A model generated the notes under the pieces. The model had not been told where the DNA came from and did not search any database. It saw only the letters and a list, made by a program, of their open reading frames with translations. The translations under genes and the position numbers were made by a program. Positions 48,697 to 57,744 of a stretch of DNA of 64,000 nucleotides are shown here, in pieces. The DNA is from Streptomyces sp. CG 926 (GTDB lineage Bacteria; Actinomycetota; Actinomycetes; Streptomycetales; Streptomycetaceae): assembly GCF_003148825.1 (NCBI RefSeq), contig NZ_QGGZ01000008.1, positions 124,001-188,000 of the forward strand, in the 5' to 3' direction. Position 1 is the stretch's first letter, and every line of letters starts with the position of its first letter.

Positions 48697-51063
48697 GTGA
48701 GATCCACGGATCGGCCCACGGAGGATCACGGAAGTGGTGGGGAAGGGAACGGCGTGTCCGGCGAACCCCGGCAGTTACGCGAGGAGGGGAACGGCACCGC
48801 CGATCCCCGCCCCGCCCCCGAGTCGCCCGCGACCCCGGACCCGACCCCCTCCCCGATCCCGTCCACACCCGCGCCCCCGTCACCCTCACGAGTGAATTCC
48901 GGAGCGAATTCCGGAGCGAATCCCGGGGCGGAGTCCGGAGCCGATTCCACCGACGGCGACTACCGCGTCTACAACAACTTCTACGGCCCGCAGTACCACG
49001 GCCGCGCCCACTTCGGCATCGCCACCGCCGAGCGGCCCGGCCGGGCCCGCGCCACCGGCCTCCTCGACGGCGACGAGATCGACGCGCTGCTGCGCTCCTA
49101 CATCCGCCCCGACTGCTTCGACGACGCGGCCCGCGAGCTCTCCCGTACCGGCATCGTCGTCCTGACCGGCCCCCAGGGCACGGGCAAGCGCTCCGGCGCG
49201 GTCGCCCTGCTCCGGGAGACGGTGGGACCGTCGGCCGACTACGTGGTGCTCTCGCCCGACATCGGCCTCGACCAGCTCGCGGAGCGCACCTTCGACGAGG
49301 GCGTCGGCTACGTCGTCCTCGACCGCACCGCAACCGCCGGCACCACGGGGGCCGGCGGGGCCGCCGGGTCCACCGCGGACGCCGCCGGTCCGTCCACCGA
49401 CTTCGACTGGCGCCGCGTACGCGACCAGCTGCGCCGCCACCGCGCCCACCTGGTGATCACCACCGTGCACGGCGTGGCCGGGCGCTCGCCCGAGGCCGTA
49501 CGCCATCTGCCGTGGCGGCCCCCGGCCCTGGACAAGGTGGTCCGGGCCCGGCTGGTCCAGGCCCGCCTTCCGCAGGACAGCGTCGACCGGGCGGTCTCCG
49601 GTATCCCCTCCCGCTGCCCCATCGCCGTCGTCGCCGAAGCGGCCCAGCGGATCGCGGCGGGCGCCGACCCCGACCAGGCGTGGAAGGAGCACAGCGGCAG
49701 GGCGCCGCAGGCGGTCCAGGAGTGGTTCGACGCCGAGGAGGAGCGGAGCCTGCGCGAGATCGCCGAGGTCACCACCCTCGCGTTCGCACCCGGCATCGGA
49801 CGGCGCGCCTTCGAATCGCTGCAGGACCTCCTCGAACGACTCCTCGGACCGGTCTACTTCACTCCGGAGGCCGATACCGCCGACGGCGCGGCAGCCACCG
49901 ACGCCACGGGGCCCACGGGGCAGGCCGGCGCCGCCCCCGACGGCCAGGGCCCGCAGCAGCGCCGCCGCGCCCGCCCGGTGGACCGGCGCCGCTCGCTCTC
50001 CCGCAACGCCCTGATCACCACCGAGATGCAGGTCTACGGCGCGACCACCCGCGAGGTCATGGTCTTCGCCGACGCCGAGCTGCGCCGGTGGGTGCTGCAG
50101 GCGCTGTGGCGCGACCACCCCACCGAGTACTGGGACGCGGTCCGGCACTGGCTGGACGCGCTCGTCGGCGCCGACCCCGACCCCGCCCTCCAGCTCTCCA
50201 TCGCCTCCGGCCTCACCCTGCTCGGACACATCGCCTTCGACGAGGTCGTGCAGAGCTACCTCGACCCGTGGGCGCGCGGGGAGAGCGGCGAGATCGGGCA
50301 GACCCTCGCGGTGTACGTGCTCTGGTACATGTGCCTGGAGGAGACCCAGGCGGCCGCCGCGCTCACCCTGGCCCGCACCTGGGCCCAGTCCCTCCACCCC
50401 ACCCTGCGGGGCACCGCGCTGATCGCCTTCAGCGGCCAGCTCGGCGTCACCTTCCCCACCGACGCGGTGAAGTGGCTCTGGGCGGTGCTGCGCAGCGGCG
50501 CCCTGGAGAAGCGGGCGGAGCGCGAACACGGCCTGCGGGCCTGGGCGCAGCTGTTCCTGACGCTCGTCGACTGCCAGGAGGACGCCGGCATCGTCCTCGA
50601 CGCCCTGGCCCACCGGATCCGGAAGGAACAGCGCACCCGGTCCGCCGCCTACTCCGCGACCGGCCTGCTCGTCCTCGAGACCACCCTGTGGGTCTTCACC
50701 GCCACCGAGCGGCTCTCGGGCCGCCCCGCCGTCGCGCGCCACCTCGCCGACCGGCCCGAAGAGGCCGACGTCGTCGCCGAGTTGTGGGCGGCGATCCTCT
50801 GCTACCGGCCGCTGCGCCGCAACGCCCTGTCCGCCCTCCTCGTCGCGGCCCGTGGCCTGCCCGCCGTGACCTCCGACCCCACCGCTGCGGCCGCGCGACT
50901 CGGTCACGCCCTCGCCGCCGCGCTTCCGCAGGTCGAGCACCCCTTGCTGACAAGCGAGTTGGGCCGACTCGCGGTCTCCCGTCCCACTCGTGCCACGGGT
51001 CCCGACTGCGTCGCGACCCTGCTCGGCGCCTTGAACAGTGCGAAGGACACCCACCCACGATGA
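48697..51063 (+). CDS. P-loop ATPase with helical C-terminal region
   Basis: A 788-residue protein. The first 85 residues are disordered (Pro/Ser/Gly-rich), followed by YRVYNNFYGPQYHGRAHFGIATAER (about 88-110), which shares NN-x-YG-x4-G-x3-FGI with the cyclase-like protein. Then come GIVVLTGPQGTGKRSGAVALL (Walker A, about 158-166) and VGYVVLDRT, possibly Walker B. The remaining 500 residues are helical and repeat-like (LRRWVLQALWRDHPTEYWDAVRHWLDALVGADPDPALQLSIASGLTLLGHIA). The outline is that of STAND-like signalling ATPases. GTG 48697 follows GGGGTGCACAC. It overlaps the SPFH gene by four bases (ATGA). Confidence 0.75.
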   Translation: MRSTDRPTEDHGSGGEGNGVSGEPRQLREEGNGTADPRPAPESPATPDPTPSPIPSTPAPPSPSRVNSGANSGANPGAESGADSTDGDYRVYNNFYGPQYHGRAHFGIATAERPGRARATGLLDGDEIDALLRSYIRPDCFDDAARELSRTGIVVLTGPQGTGKRSGAVALLRETVGPSADYVVLSPDIGLDQLAERTFDEGVGYVVLDRTATAGTTGAGGAAGSTADAAGPSTDFDWRRVRDQLRRHRAHLVITTVHGVAGRSPEAVRHLPWRPPALDKVVRARLVQARLPQDSVDRAVSGIPSRCPIAVVAEAAQRIAAGADPDQAWKEHSGRAPQAVQEWFDAEEERSLREIAEVTTLAFAPGIGRRAFESLQDLLERLLGPVYFTPEADTADGAAATDATGPTGQAGAAPDGQGPQQRRRARPVDRRRSLSRNALITTEMQVYGATTREVMVFADAELRRWVLQALWRDHPTEYWDAVRHWLDALVGADPDPALQLSIASGLTLLGHIAFDEVVQSYLDPWARGESGEIGQTLAVYVLWYMCLEETQAAAALTLARTWAQSLHPTLRGTALIAFSGQLGVTFPTDAVKWLWAVLRSGALEKRAEREHGLRAWAQLFLTLVDCQEDAGIVLDALAHRIRKEQRTRSAAYSATGLLVLETTLWVFTATERLSGRPAVARHLADRPEEADVVAELWAAILCYRPLRRNALSALLVAARGLPAVTSDPTAAAARLGHALAAALPQVEHPLLTSELGRLAVSRPTRATGPDCVATLLGALNSAKDTHPR

Positions 51064-52829
51064 CCACGATCCGCAAGAGCTATCCCCTGGTCGAGGAGCG
51101 CGTGCTAGCCCCCGCGCCCCGCACCGGTCGCCGCTTCTGGAACCAACCCACCCGCTCGTACGACGAACTGCCCCGCGTCTGCGCCCACGAGGTCCTCGTG
51201 TACCGCACCGGCGACCAGTACCTCACCGACCACGGCGTCCGCGGGCCCGGCGACGAGACCGTCCTGAACGCCGGCTCGGTCACCGTCGTCGACTGCCGCA
51301 CCGCCGTGCCCGTCACCGTCGGCACCGACGTACCGTCCGCCGAGACCGACGGCTTCACCGTCCAGGTCGCCTTCCACTGCACGGTCACCGACCCCGTGGC
51401 CGTCGTCCGCGAGGGCGTCGTCGACGTGGAGTCGCGCCTGCTCGGCTATCTCCGGGCGTTGCCCGGGCTCACCGACGTCACCCAGGAATGGCCGCTGGAG
51501 AAGGGCAAGGAGGTGTCCCGGCGGCTGACCGCACGGCTGATCTCGTACCTGGAGATGGAACCGCCGCGGATCGCCGGGCTCTCCGTCGGCGACCCCTACC
51601 TGACGGTGCTCACCCCGCAGGAGTTCGCCGACCAGCAGCGCCGTGCCGACGAGGAGCGGCGCGAACGCGAGCACGACCGCGTGAAGGAGGCGGTGCGCCG
51701 CGAGCGCGAGCAGATGGAGCACGAGCGCGAGAAGGAACGCAAGGCGATGGAGGCCGAGCGCAACTCCCTCGAAATGCGGCACCAGCAGGAACTGGACGAC
51801 CTGCGGCGCTCGTACACCCGGCGGACCGACGCCGAGGACCAGCACTACACCCACAACCTCAAGCGCAAGGACTACGAGTTCGAGCGCGTCGAGGCGCTCA
51901 AGGACCTCGAAGACTTCGGCACCGACCCGGCCAACACCGACATCCTCGCCCAGCGCCGGGGCGAGATCGGGTACTCCGAACTGGCCGAGCGCCAGCGCGA
52001 GACCGACCGGCTGCGCCGCGAGCGGCAGCGCGAGGACGAGGAGCGCCACTGGGAGAACGCCGAACGCCGGCGCCACGCCGAGCGGGAGGACCTGCGCTAC
52101 AGCCTGGAGCGCGAGGACCGGCACCGCGAGGTCGACCGCCAGGACCAGCGTGCCGCGCTCGACGCCGCCCGTGAGGAGCAGCGCGAGCAGCGGACCGCGG
52201 ACCGCGACGACCGGCTGCGGCAGCGCGCGGAGCAGCGCGAGGACGTGCTGGCCGACCGGGCCGAGCGGCGGCACCGGGCCGACCGGCGCGACAACATCAA
52301 CCAGGAGCTGGGCCGCCAGATGATCAACCGCGGCCTGCTGGACAACGCGCCGATCGACGCCCGTGCTTTCGTGGAGCGCCTCGGCACCGGGCAGGGCCTC
52401 CTCGACCAGGACCCGCCCGCTGCCGGGCAGGTGGCCGGCGGCGCCGAGGCCCCGCAGCTGAGGGAGGGTGGCGGCGGTTCGTCCGGGGACCGCTCCGACG
52501 GGCGCCGCCGCCGTTCGTACGAGGAGGAGGCCCCGTACGACAAGAAGGACGAGTACGGGCGGGAGTACGACCCGGGCGACGACCGACGTGACGGCCGAGG
52601 TGACGGCCGACGTGAAGATCGCTACGGGAGTGACCACTACGGGAACGACCGGTACGGGAACGACCGGTACGGCGACGGGGGCGGGCGTACCGGTCGGGCC
52701 GGCCGCGACGGCGGCGCCGACCGGGACCGCGACGGCGCGGGCGACGACGACGGCGCCGGTTCCGCGCGCCGCCCCCTGATCGCCGACGACGACCTCGGTG
52801 AAGCGGGGAGGGAGGAGCGTGGCCGCTGA
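51060..52829 (+). CDS. SPFH/band-7-like protein with long coiled coil
   Basis: The 589-residue protein starts with a beta-rich domain resembling SPFH/prohibitin (DGFTVQVAFHCTVTDPVAVVREGVVDVESRLLGYLRALPGLTDVTQEWPLEKGKEVSRRLTARLISYLEMEPPRIAGLSVGDPYLTVLTPQEF). From about residue 190 to 440 it is a charged Glu/Arg coiled coil (RREREQMEHEREKERKAM...). The last 120 residues are low complexity with GNDRYGNDRYGD-type repeats. SPFH proteins build membrane-associated scaffolds; no membrane helix is present, so docking to the DUF4407 neighbour is likely. Its end overlaps that gene by 11 bases. Confidence 0.78.
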   Translation: MTTIRKSYPLVEERVLAPAPRTGRRFWNQPTRSYDELPRVCAHEVLVYRTGDQYLTDHGVRGPGDETVLNAGSVTVVDCRTAVPVTVGTDVPSAETDGFTVQVAFHCTVTDPVAVVREGVVDVESRLLGYLRALPGLTDVTQEWPLEKGKEVSRRLTARLISYLEMEPPRIAGLSVGDPYLTVLTPQEFADQQRRADEERREREHDRVKEAVRREREQMEHEREKERKAMEAERNSLEMRHQQELDDLRRSYTRRTDAEDQHYTHNLKRKDYEFERVEALKDLEDFGTDPANTDILAQRRGEIGYSELAERQRETDRLRRERQREDEERHWENAERRRHAEREDLRYSLEREDRHREVDRQDQRAALDAAREEQREQRTADRDDRLRQRAEQREDVLADRAERRHRADRRDNINQELGRQMINRGLLDNAPIDARAFVERLGTGQGLLDQDPPAAGQVAGGAEAPQLREGGGGSSGDRSDGRRRRSYEEEAPYDKKDEYGREYDPGDDRRDGRGDGRREDRYGSDHYGNDRYGNDRYGDGGGRTGRAGRDGGADRDRDGAGDDDGAGSARRPLIADDDLGEAGREERGR

Positions 52830-54177
52830 CACCCCCGTCCGCCCGCCCGAGGAGGAGTACGACGCCTGGGCGGCCGACACCCGTACCGCCCACCGCTCGT
52901 ACCGCCCCTGGGGCGGCCGCGGCCCCGCCGTGTTCCTGCGCCGACTGATCGGCATCCGGGAGGAGATCCTCGACCGCGAGAGCGCCGAGCGCGCCCGCTA
53001 CACGTGGTACGGAGCCATCGTCCTCAACACCGCGCTGCTCGGCGGTGCCTCCATGGCCATGGCGATCTCCACGATCCGCGAGGGCACGCCGGTCGCGGTG
53101 GCGATCGTCGTCGGCGTGGTGTGGGCGTGGATCGTGCTGGCCCTGGACAGCTGGCTGGTCTCCAGCACCCACGGCTACACCGGCGGACGGGCGGTCCGCA
53201 TGCTGGTGCCCCGGCTGTTCCTCTCCCTGGTGCTCGGGCTCACCATCGCCGAGCCCCTGCTGTTCCAGATCTTCGACCGGGAGATACGTCAGGAGATGGC
53301 GGTCGACCGGGAGCGCGACCTCGCCGACTTCCGGGGCGACCTCACCGCCTGCAACCCCCTCGACGGCCACGACACGACGGCCCGCCGCGAGTGCGGCGAC
53401 TTCCATCTGACGGTGCCGGGGGCGCCGGCCTCGATCAAGGAGGACATCGCCGACACCACCGCCGCCACCGGCCGACTCGACGCGCAGATCAAGATCTACA
53501 ACGACGACCTCGCCGGGAAGCTCGCGGACGAGCGCCGCGAGTGCGCCAAGGACCGCTGGATCCGGCGCGGCAACGGCTGGGACACCACCGAGACCTGTGA
53601 GCGTGCCCGCGCCGACACCAGCGCGTACAAGGCGACCAGCAAGGTCGCCGAGTACGAGGCGAAGCGCGCCGAACTCGTCGCCAAGGGCAACGTCCTGTCC
53701 GAGGCGCTGATCAACACCGGCGTCGCGTACCGCGTGGACGTCAAGAAGGCGATCGACGCCAAGGTCGCCGAGCGGCAGAAGTCGCAGCAGCACGACGGCC
53801 TGCTGATGCGCGCCGACGCCCTGTCCACGGTGGCCTGGTCCGACGGCTTCGCGCTCTTCATGATGTTCCTGCTGCACGCCGTGCTGCTGCTGGTCGACGC
53901 CATGCCGGTGCTCGCCAAGCTGATGAGCGGCCCGTCCGAGTACGACCGCCGGCTCGCCGAGCGGCGCGAGGCCAACAAGCGGATCCACCTGGAGGACCAG
54001 GAGGCGCAGCGCCGGGTCGACGCCATCGACCACGAGGTCCGGCGGTACGCGGCCGAGGTGTGGGCCGAGGAGGACAAGGCCCGGCTGGGCCACGACCACT
54101 ACAAGGCGCGCACCGAGCACGCCCGTATGGTCCGCGAGGAACTCGACGCCCGCACCGCCCGACTCCTGGGCGAATGA
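52819..54177 (+). CDS. DUF4407 membrane protein
   Basis: The 452-residue protein has three N-terminal transmembrane helices (YGAIVLNTALLGGASMAMAI, VAVAIVVGVVWAWIVLALDSWLV, VPRLFLSLVLGLTIAEPLLF) with the DUF4407 pattern ...DSWLVSS...RLFLSLVLGLTIAEPLLFQIFDREI. Then comes a long helical, probably extracytoplasmic segment with four cysteines (ACNPLDG, RECGDF, RRECAKDRW, TETCERA), a fourth helix (GFALFMMFLLHAVLLLVDAMPVL) and a charged cytoplasmic tail (KRIHLEDQEAQRRVDAIDHEVRRYAAEV). Function unknown. GTG 52819 lies right after GGGAGGGAGGAGC. It closes the four-gene operon. Confidence 0.88.
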   Translation: MAADTPVRPPEEEYDAWAADTRTAHRSYRPWGGRGPAVFLRRLIGIREEILDRESAERARYTWYGAIVLNTALLGGASMAMAISTIREGTPVAVAIVVGVVWAWIVLALDSWLVSSTHGYTGGRAVRMLVPRLFLSLVLGLTIAEPLLFQIFDREIRQEMAVDRERDLADFRGDLTACNPLDGHDTTARRECGDFHLTVPGAPASIKEDIADTTAATGRLDAQIKIYNDDLAGKLADERRECAKDRWIRRGNGWDTTETCERARADTSAYKATSKVAEYEAKRAELVAKGNVLSEALINTGVAYRVDVKKAIDAKVAERQKSQQHDGLLMRADALSTVAWSDGFALFMMFLLHAVLLLVDAMPVLAKLMSGPSEYDRRLAERREANKRIHLEDQEAQRRVDAIDHEVRRYAAEVWAEEDKARLGHDHYKARTEHARMVREELDARTARLLGE

Positions 54178-54180
54178 CGC

Positions 54181-54237
54181 GCGACGGTGACCGGTCGCCC
54201 GCCCGCCCCGGCGGTCGCGGCGACCGGTGACCGTCGC
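54181..54237 (+). terminator. Large hairpin after the DUF4407 gene
   Basis: GCGACGGTGACCGGTCGCC (54181) pairs with GGCGACCGGTGACCGTCGC (54219), 18 of 19 bp, starting three bases past the stop. It probably ends the four-gene operon. The following GGTGACCGTC-type repeats continue to 54250. Confidence 0.8.
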
Positions 54238-54344
54238 CGGTGACCGTCACCGGTCGGGGGCCGGTCGGGGGCCGGTCCTCGCGGCGTTGCCGCCGCGGCC
54301 GCGGTGGGAGGATGCGGGGACACGGAGAGAAGGGCCGGGGCCGG

Positions 54345-56516
54345 ATGGGGCGCAGGGAGCGGGAGACGGTCGCCCGGGGTGCACGGCTGTACGAGGCCGC
54401 GCGGGCGGTGGTCGACGACCACCGCCGAGCCGTCGACGCGGTGCGGGCGGCTCTGCGGCCGATCCACGACGAAGCGGCGGAGCAGGCGCTGGCGGCCATC
54501 CCCGTGGCCCGGCTGAAGGAGGTCACCGAGGGCCGGCTGAGGCTCGGGGAGGTCGAGCGCAGCGGGCTGTGTTCGGTCGGGCAGGTGCTCGACGCCGGGT
54601 CGTACCGGCTGCGGCAGATTCCCGGTGTCGGCCAGCGGACCGCCGACCAGGTCGTCGCGGCGGCCCGGCAGATCTCCGACGCCGTCCGGGAGACCGTCGC
54701 CGTCCACATCGACGTGGACCGGCCGGAGCCCCGTACCACCGCGCTCGTCCTGGCCCTGCACGTACTGGTGGAGGCGGGCCCCGACGCGCAGCGCGCCCTG
54801 GACGCGGCCGTGGTGCTCGCGGAGCGCCTCGGTCCGCCGCTCGTCGAGGCCGGGCCGGTCGCCGGGCGGCTGCGGATGCTGCTGGCGGGTCAGGCCGGAC
54901 GGGAGCGGGCCCTGGCGGCCGTGGCCGAGGTCCGCGCCCTGACCGAGGAAGCGGCGCAGGGCGGGGCGCCGGAGCTGCTCGCGCAGGCTTCGGTGGATCT
55001 GCTGCGCGGCCCCTCGACCGAGGTCGCGGCCTGGGTCGACTTCGAGCTGCGGTCCGCCGAGTACTACAGCCTCCTCGCGGAGATCTCCGGCCGCAGCCCC
55101 GACGCGGCCGCCGCCGAGGGGTTGCTGCCCGACGAGGTCGCCGAGCGGGTCCGCGGCCAGCTGCTCGACGACACCCACCGCAGGGTGTCGTTGCGCGGCT
55201 ACCAGTCCTTCGGGGCGCGCTTCGCGCTGGCCCAGCGCAGGGTGATCCTCGGGGACGAGATGGGGCTCGGCAAGACCATCCAGGCCATCGCCGCCCTGTC
55301 CCACCTCGCCGCCGAGGGCCAGAGCCACTTCATGGTCGTCTGCCCGGCCGGTGTCCTGATCAACTGGACGCGGGAGATCGAGGCCCGCAGCACGCTGCGC
55401 GTGATGTGCCTGCACGGCCCCGACCGGCAGGAGGCGTTCGCCGACTGGAAGGGCCGGGGCGGCGTCGCGGTGACCACCTTCGACGCCTTGCGCGGATTCC
55501 CCACGCCCGGGGGCGGCGAGATCGGGATGCTGGTCGTCGACGAGGCGCACTACGTGAAGAACCCGCTGACACGGCGCGCCCGGGCCGTGACCGACTGGGC
55601 CGGGCGCTGCGACCGCGTCCTGTTCATGACCGGGACCCCCATGGAGAACCGCGTCGGCGAGTTCCGCAGCCTCGTACAGATCCTGCGGCCCGACCTGTCC
55701 GACGCGGTGGGGGACCGGGACGGCGTGGCCGGCTCCCAAGCCTTCCGCAAGGCCGTGGCCCCGGTCTACCTGCGCCGCAACCAGCAGGACGTCCTGACCG
55801 AACTGCCCGCGCTGCAGCACACGGACGAGTGGGAGGAGCTGAGCCCCTCCGACGAGGTCGCCTACCGCGAGGCCGTGCGCTCCGGCAACTTCATGGCGAT
55901 GCGCCGGGCGGCGTACGCCCACCCCGAGCGGTCGGCGAAGCTGGACCGGCTGCGCGAGATCGTCGAGGACGCCGCCGAGAACGGGCTGAAGGTGGTGGTG
56001 TTCTCCACCTTCCGGGACGTCCTGGCGGTGGTGAAGGACTCGCTGGACGCCGCGCCGGGTACCGGCGGTGGCCGGGTGTTCGGTCCGCTCTCGGGGAGCG
56101 TGCCGCCCGCCCGCCGCCAGCAGGTGGTGGACGAGTTCGCCGCGGCGCCCGGTCACGCGGTGCTGGTGGCGCAGATCGAGGCGGCGGGCGTGGGGCTCAA
56201 CATGCAGGCGGCCTCCGTCGTGATCATCTGTGAGCCCCAGGTCAAGCCGACCATCGAGAACCAGGCGGTGGCACGGGCCCACCGGATGGGGCAGGTGCGT
56301 CCGGTCCGGGTGCACCGGCTGCTGGCCACGCGCGGGGTGGACGAGCGGCTGGTGCGGATGCTGAAGAACAAGAGCCGCCTGTTCGACGCGTACGCGCGGC
56401 GCAGCACCGTCGCCGAGTCCACACCGGACGCGGTCGACGTGTCGGACGTCGCGATGGCCCGCCAGATCGTCGAGGAGGAGCAGGCCCGCCTGGGCACGAT
56501 CCGCGGGCGGTCCTAG
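54345..56516 (+). CDS. SNF2/DEAD-type helicase with N-terminal helix-hairpin-helix
   Basis: The 723-residue protein has a helical N-terminus with an HhH element (YRLRQIPGVGQRTADQVVAAARQI), then a full SNF2 motor: LRGYQSFGARFALAQRRVILGDEMGLGKTIQAIAAL (motif I), MVVCPAGVLINWTREIE, MLVVDEAHYVKNPLTRRARAV (motif II), RVLFMTGTPMENRVGEF (III), VVVFSTFRDVLAVV (IV), and AAGVGLNMQAASVVIICEPQVKPTIENQAVARAHRMGQVRPVRVHRLLA (V/VI). It should translocate on double-stranded DNA. The start is ATG 54345 or ATG 54312. A terminator separates it from the DUF4407 operon, but it may be functionally linked. Confidence 0.9.
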   Translation: MGRRERETVARGARLYEAARAVVDDHRRAVDAVRAALRPIHDEAAEQALAAIPVARLKEVTEGRLRLGEVERSGLCSVGQVLDAGSYRLRQIPGVGQRTADQVVAAARQISDAVRETVAVHIDVDRPEPRTTALVLALHVLVEAGPDAQRALDAAVVLAERLGPPLVEAGPVAGRLRMLLAGQAGRERALAAVAEVRALTEEAAQGGAPELLAQASVDLLRGPSTEVAAWVDFELRSAEYYSLLAEISGRSPDAAAAEGLLPDEVAERVRGQLLDDTHRRVSLRGYQSFGARFALAQRRVILGDEMGLGKTIQAIAALSHLAAEGQSHFMVVCPAGVLINWTREIEARSTLRVMCLHGPDRQEAFADWKGRGGVAVTTFDALRGFPTPGGGEIGMLVVDEAHYVKNPLTRRARAVTDWAGRCDRVLFMTGTPMENRVGEFRSLVQILRPDLSDAVGDRDGVAGSQAFRKAVAPVYLRRNQQDVLTELPALQHTDEWEELSPSDEVAYREAVRSGNFMAMRRAAYAHPERSAKLDRLREIVEDAAENGLKVVVFSTFRDVLAVVKDSLDAAPGTGGGRVFGPLSGSVPPARRQQVVDEFAAAPGHAVLVAQIEAAGVGLNMQAASVVIICEPQVKPTIENQAVARAHRMGQVRPVRVHRLLATRGVDERLVRMLKNKSRLFDAYARRSTVAESTPDAVDVSDVAMARQIVEEEQARLGTIRGRS

Positions 56517-56574
56517 GGCGGCGGGCGTACCGACTCCCGGCCGCATCACCACCGTTGCCGCGAGGTGGGAACCA

Positions 56575-56611
56575 ACTATCTTGTGATGCAAGGTAGTGAG
56601 TGACTATCTTG
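56575..56611. promoter_or_regulatory. Probable PadR operator, three half-sites
   Basis: ACTATCTTG (56575), CAAGGTAGT (56589, inverted, one change) and ACTATCTTG again (56603), exactly 28 bases from the first. The block is AT-rich and ends seven bases before the padR start, fitting autoregulation. Confidence 0.75.
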
Positions 56612-56617
56612 TACCGC

Positions 56618-56998
56618 ATGACAAAGGAGCCGACCGCGTCCGCCGACCAACGGCGCAGCCAGCTCCTGCGCGGAGTGCTCGACCTCTGCCTGCTGTCCCT
56701 GATCGCCGAACAACCCAGGTACGGCTTCGAGTTCGCCCAGGCGCTCGCCGACAGCGGGCTCGACCTCGTCAGTGACGGCAGCATCTATCCGCTGCTCGCG
56801 CGGATGGAGCGGGCGGGGCTCATCTCCTCGTACCGCGCCCCGTCCCCGAGCGGCGGCGCCCCGCGCAAGTACTACCGACTGACCGACGCCGGGCAGGCCG
56901 AGCTGACCGGGGGGCGGGCCGGCTGGCAGTCCTTCGCCGGGCCCGTCGGCCGGATCCTGAACGCCGGTACGCATTCCACGGGGGAAGGCACACCATGA
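56618..56998 (+). CDS. PadR-family transcriptional regulator
   Basis: The 126-residue regulator has the PadR winged helix: RRSQLLRGVLDLCLLSLIAEQPRYGFEFAQALADSGLDLVSDGSIYPLLARMERAGLISSYRAPSPSGGAPRKYYRLTDAGQAEL. PadR-like repressors of this type are commonly paired with a HAAS/DUF1700-like membrane protein, which follows with a four-base overlap. ATG 56618 lies just behind the operator with no ribosome binding site, so the message may be nearly leaderless. Confidence 0.92.
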   Translation: MTKEPTASADQRRSQLLRGVLDLCLLSLIAEQPRYGFEFAQALADSGLDLVSDGSIYPLLARMERAGLISSYRAPSPSGGAPRKYYRLTDAGQAELTGGRAGWQSFAGPVGRILNAGTHSTGEGTP

Positions 56999-57570
56999 CC
57001 AACGAGCAGATACTCGCGGCCTGCCGCAGCAACTGGGCGTACCGCGGCGTCGCCGAGGCGGACATGCGGGAGATGCTGGACGAGCTCTCCGCGCACCTGG
57101 CGGACGCGGAGGCCGCCGGGCGCACCGCGCGGGACGTCGTCGGCCCGGACGTACGGGCCTTCGCCGCGGCCTGGGCGCGTGAGCGCGCCCCCCTCACCCA
57201 CCGGGCCCTGCGCACGACGGCCATGGCCTGCTACGTCCTCGGCTGCCTGCCGCTCTTCACGTTCCTGGTCCACCGGACCACCGCGATGGACGTGCGGGCC
57301 GACTACCTCGCCTTCTGGGCGGCCATCGGCGCGGTCACCATCGCCTGGGAGCTGCGCCGGGGCAGCCTGCGCATGTATCAGCAGTTGCTGATCTCCCTCG
57401 TCGTCGGTCTGCCCGTGATGATCCTCGTCAAGCGGCTGACCGGCGAGGGGGTGCTGTTCACGCTCCCGCTGTGGGCTGTGCCGATCCTGGTGCTGCCCGC
57501 ACTGCCGTACATCTACGCCGACACGCGGGCCCGCCGGAACGCCAAGCGCGACGCGGCTCGGCCGCACTGA
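56995..57570 (+). CDS. HAAS-type membrane protein partner of PadR
   Basis: A 191-residue protein with an N-terminal helical domain (MTNEQILAACRSNWAYRGVAEADMREMLDELSAHLADAEAAGRTARDVVGPDVRAFAAAWARE) of the HAAS kind and about four to five transmembrane helices (ALRTTAMACYVLGCLPLFTFLV, YLAFWAAIGAVTIAWEL, QQLLISLVVGLPVMILV, LPLWAVPILVLPALPYIYA). PadR-HAAS pairs control envelope or transporter functions; the target is unknown. GGGGGAAGG precedes the ATG. Confidence 0.85.
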   Translation: MTNEQILAACRSNWAYRGVAEADMREMLDELSAHLADAEAAGRTARDVVGPDVRAFAAAWARERAPLTHRALRTTAMACYVLGCLPLFTFLVHRTTAMDVRADYLAFWAAIGAVTIAWELRRGSLRMYQQLLISLVVGLPVMILVKRLTGEGVLFTLPLWAVPILVLPALPYIYADTRARRNAKRDAARPH

Positions 57571-57744
57571 AGATCACGTGACGGTACATGGCCCGGGCTC
57601 GGCGTGACTTTGCTCGCTCTTGGAACTTCGCGGGGGATTCGTACATCCCAACCAGGGGGTGTCCTGTCGGTCGGGGCGGCTCACCTCCCGGGGATGTACC
57701 GCCGTTCTGCCCTCGGGCAGTCATGACCGTTCGGAGCGAAGTTC

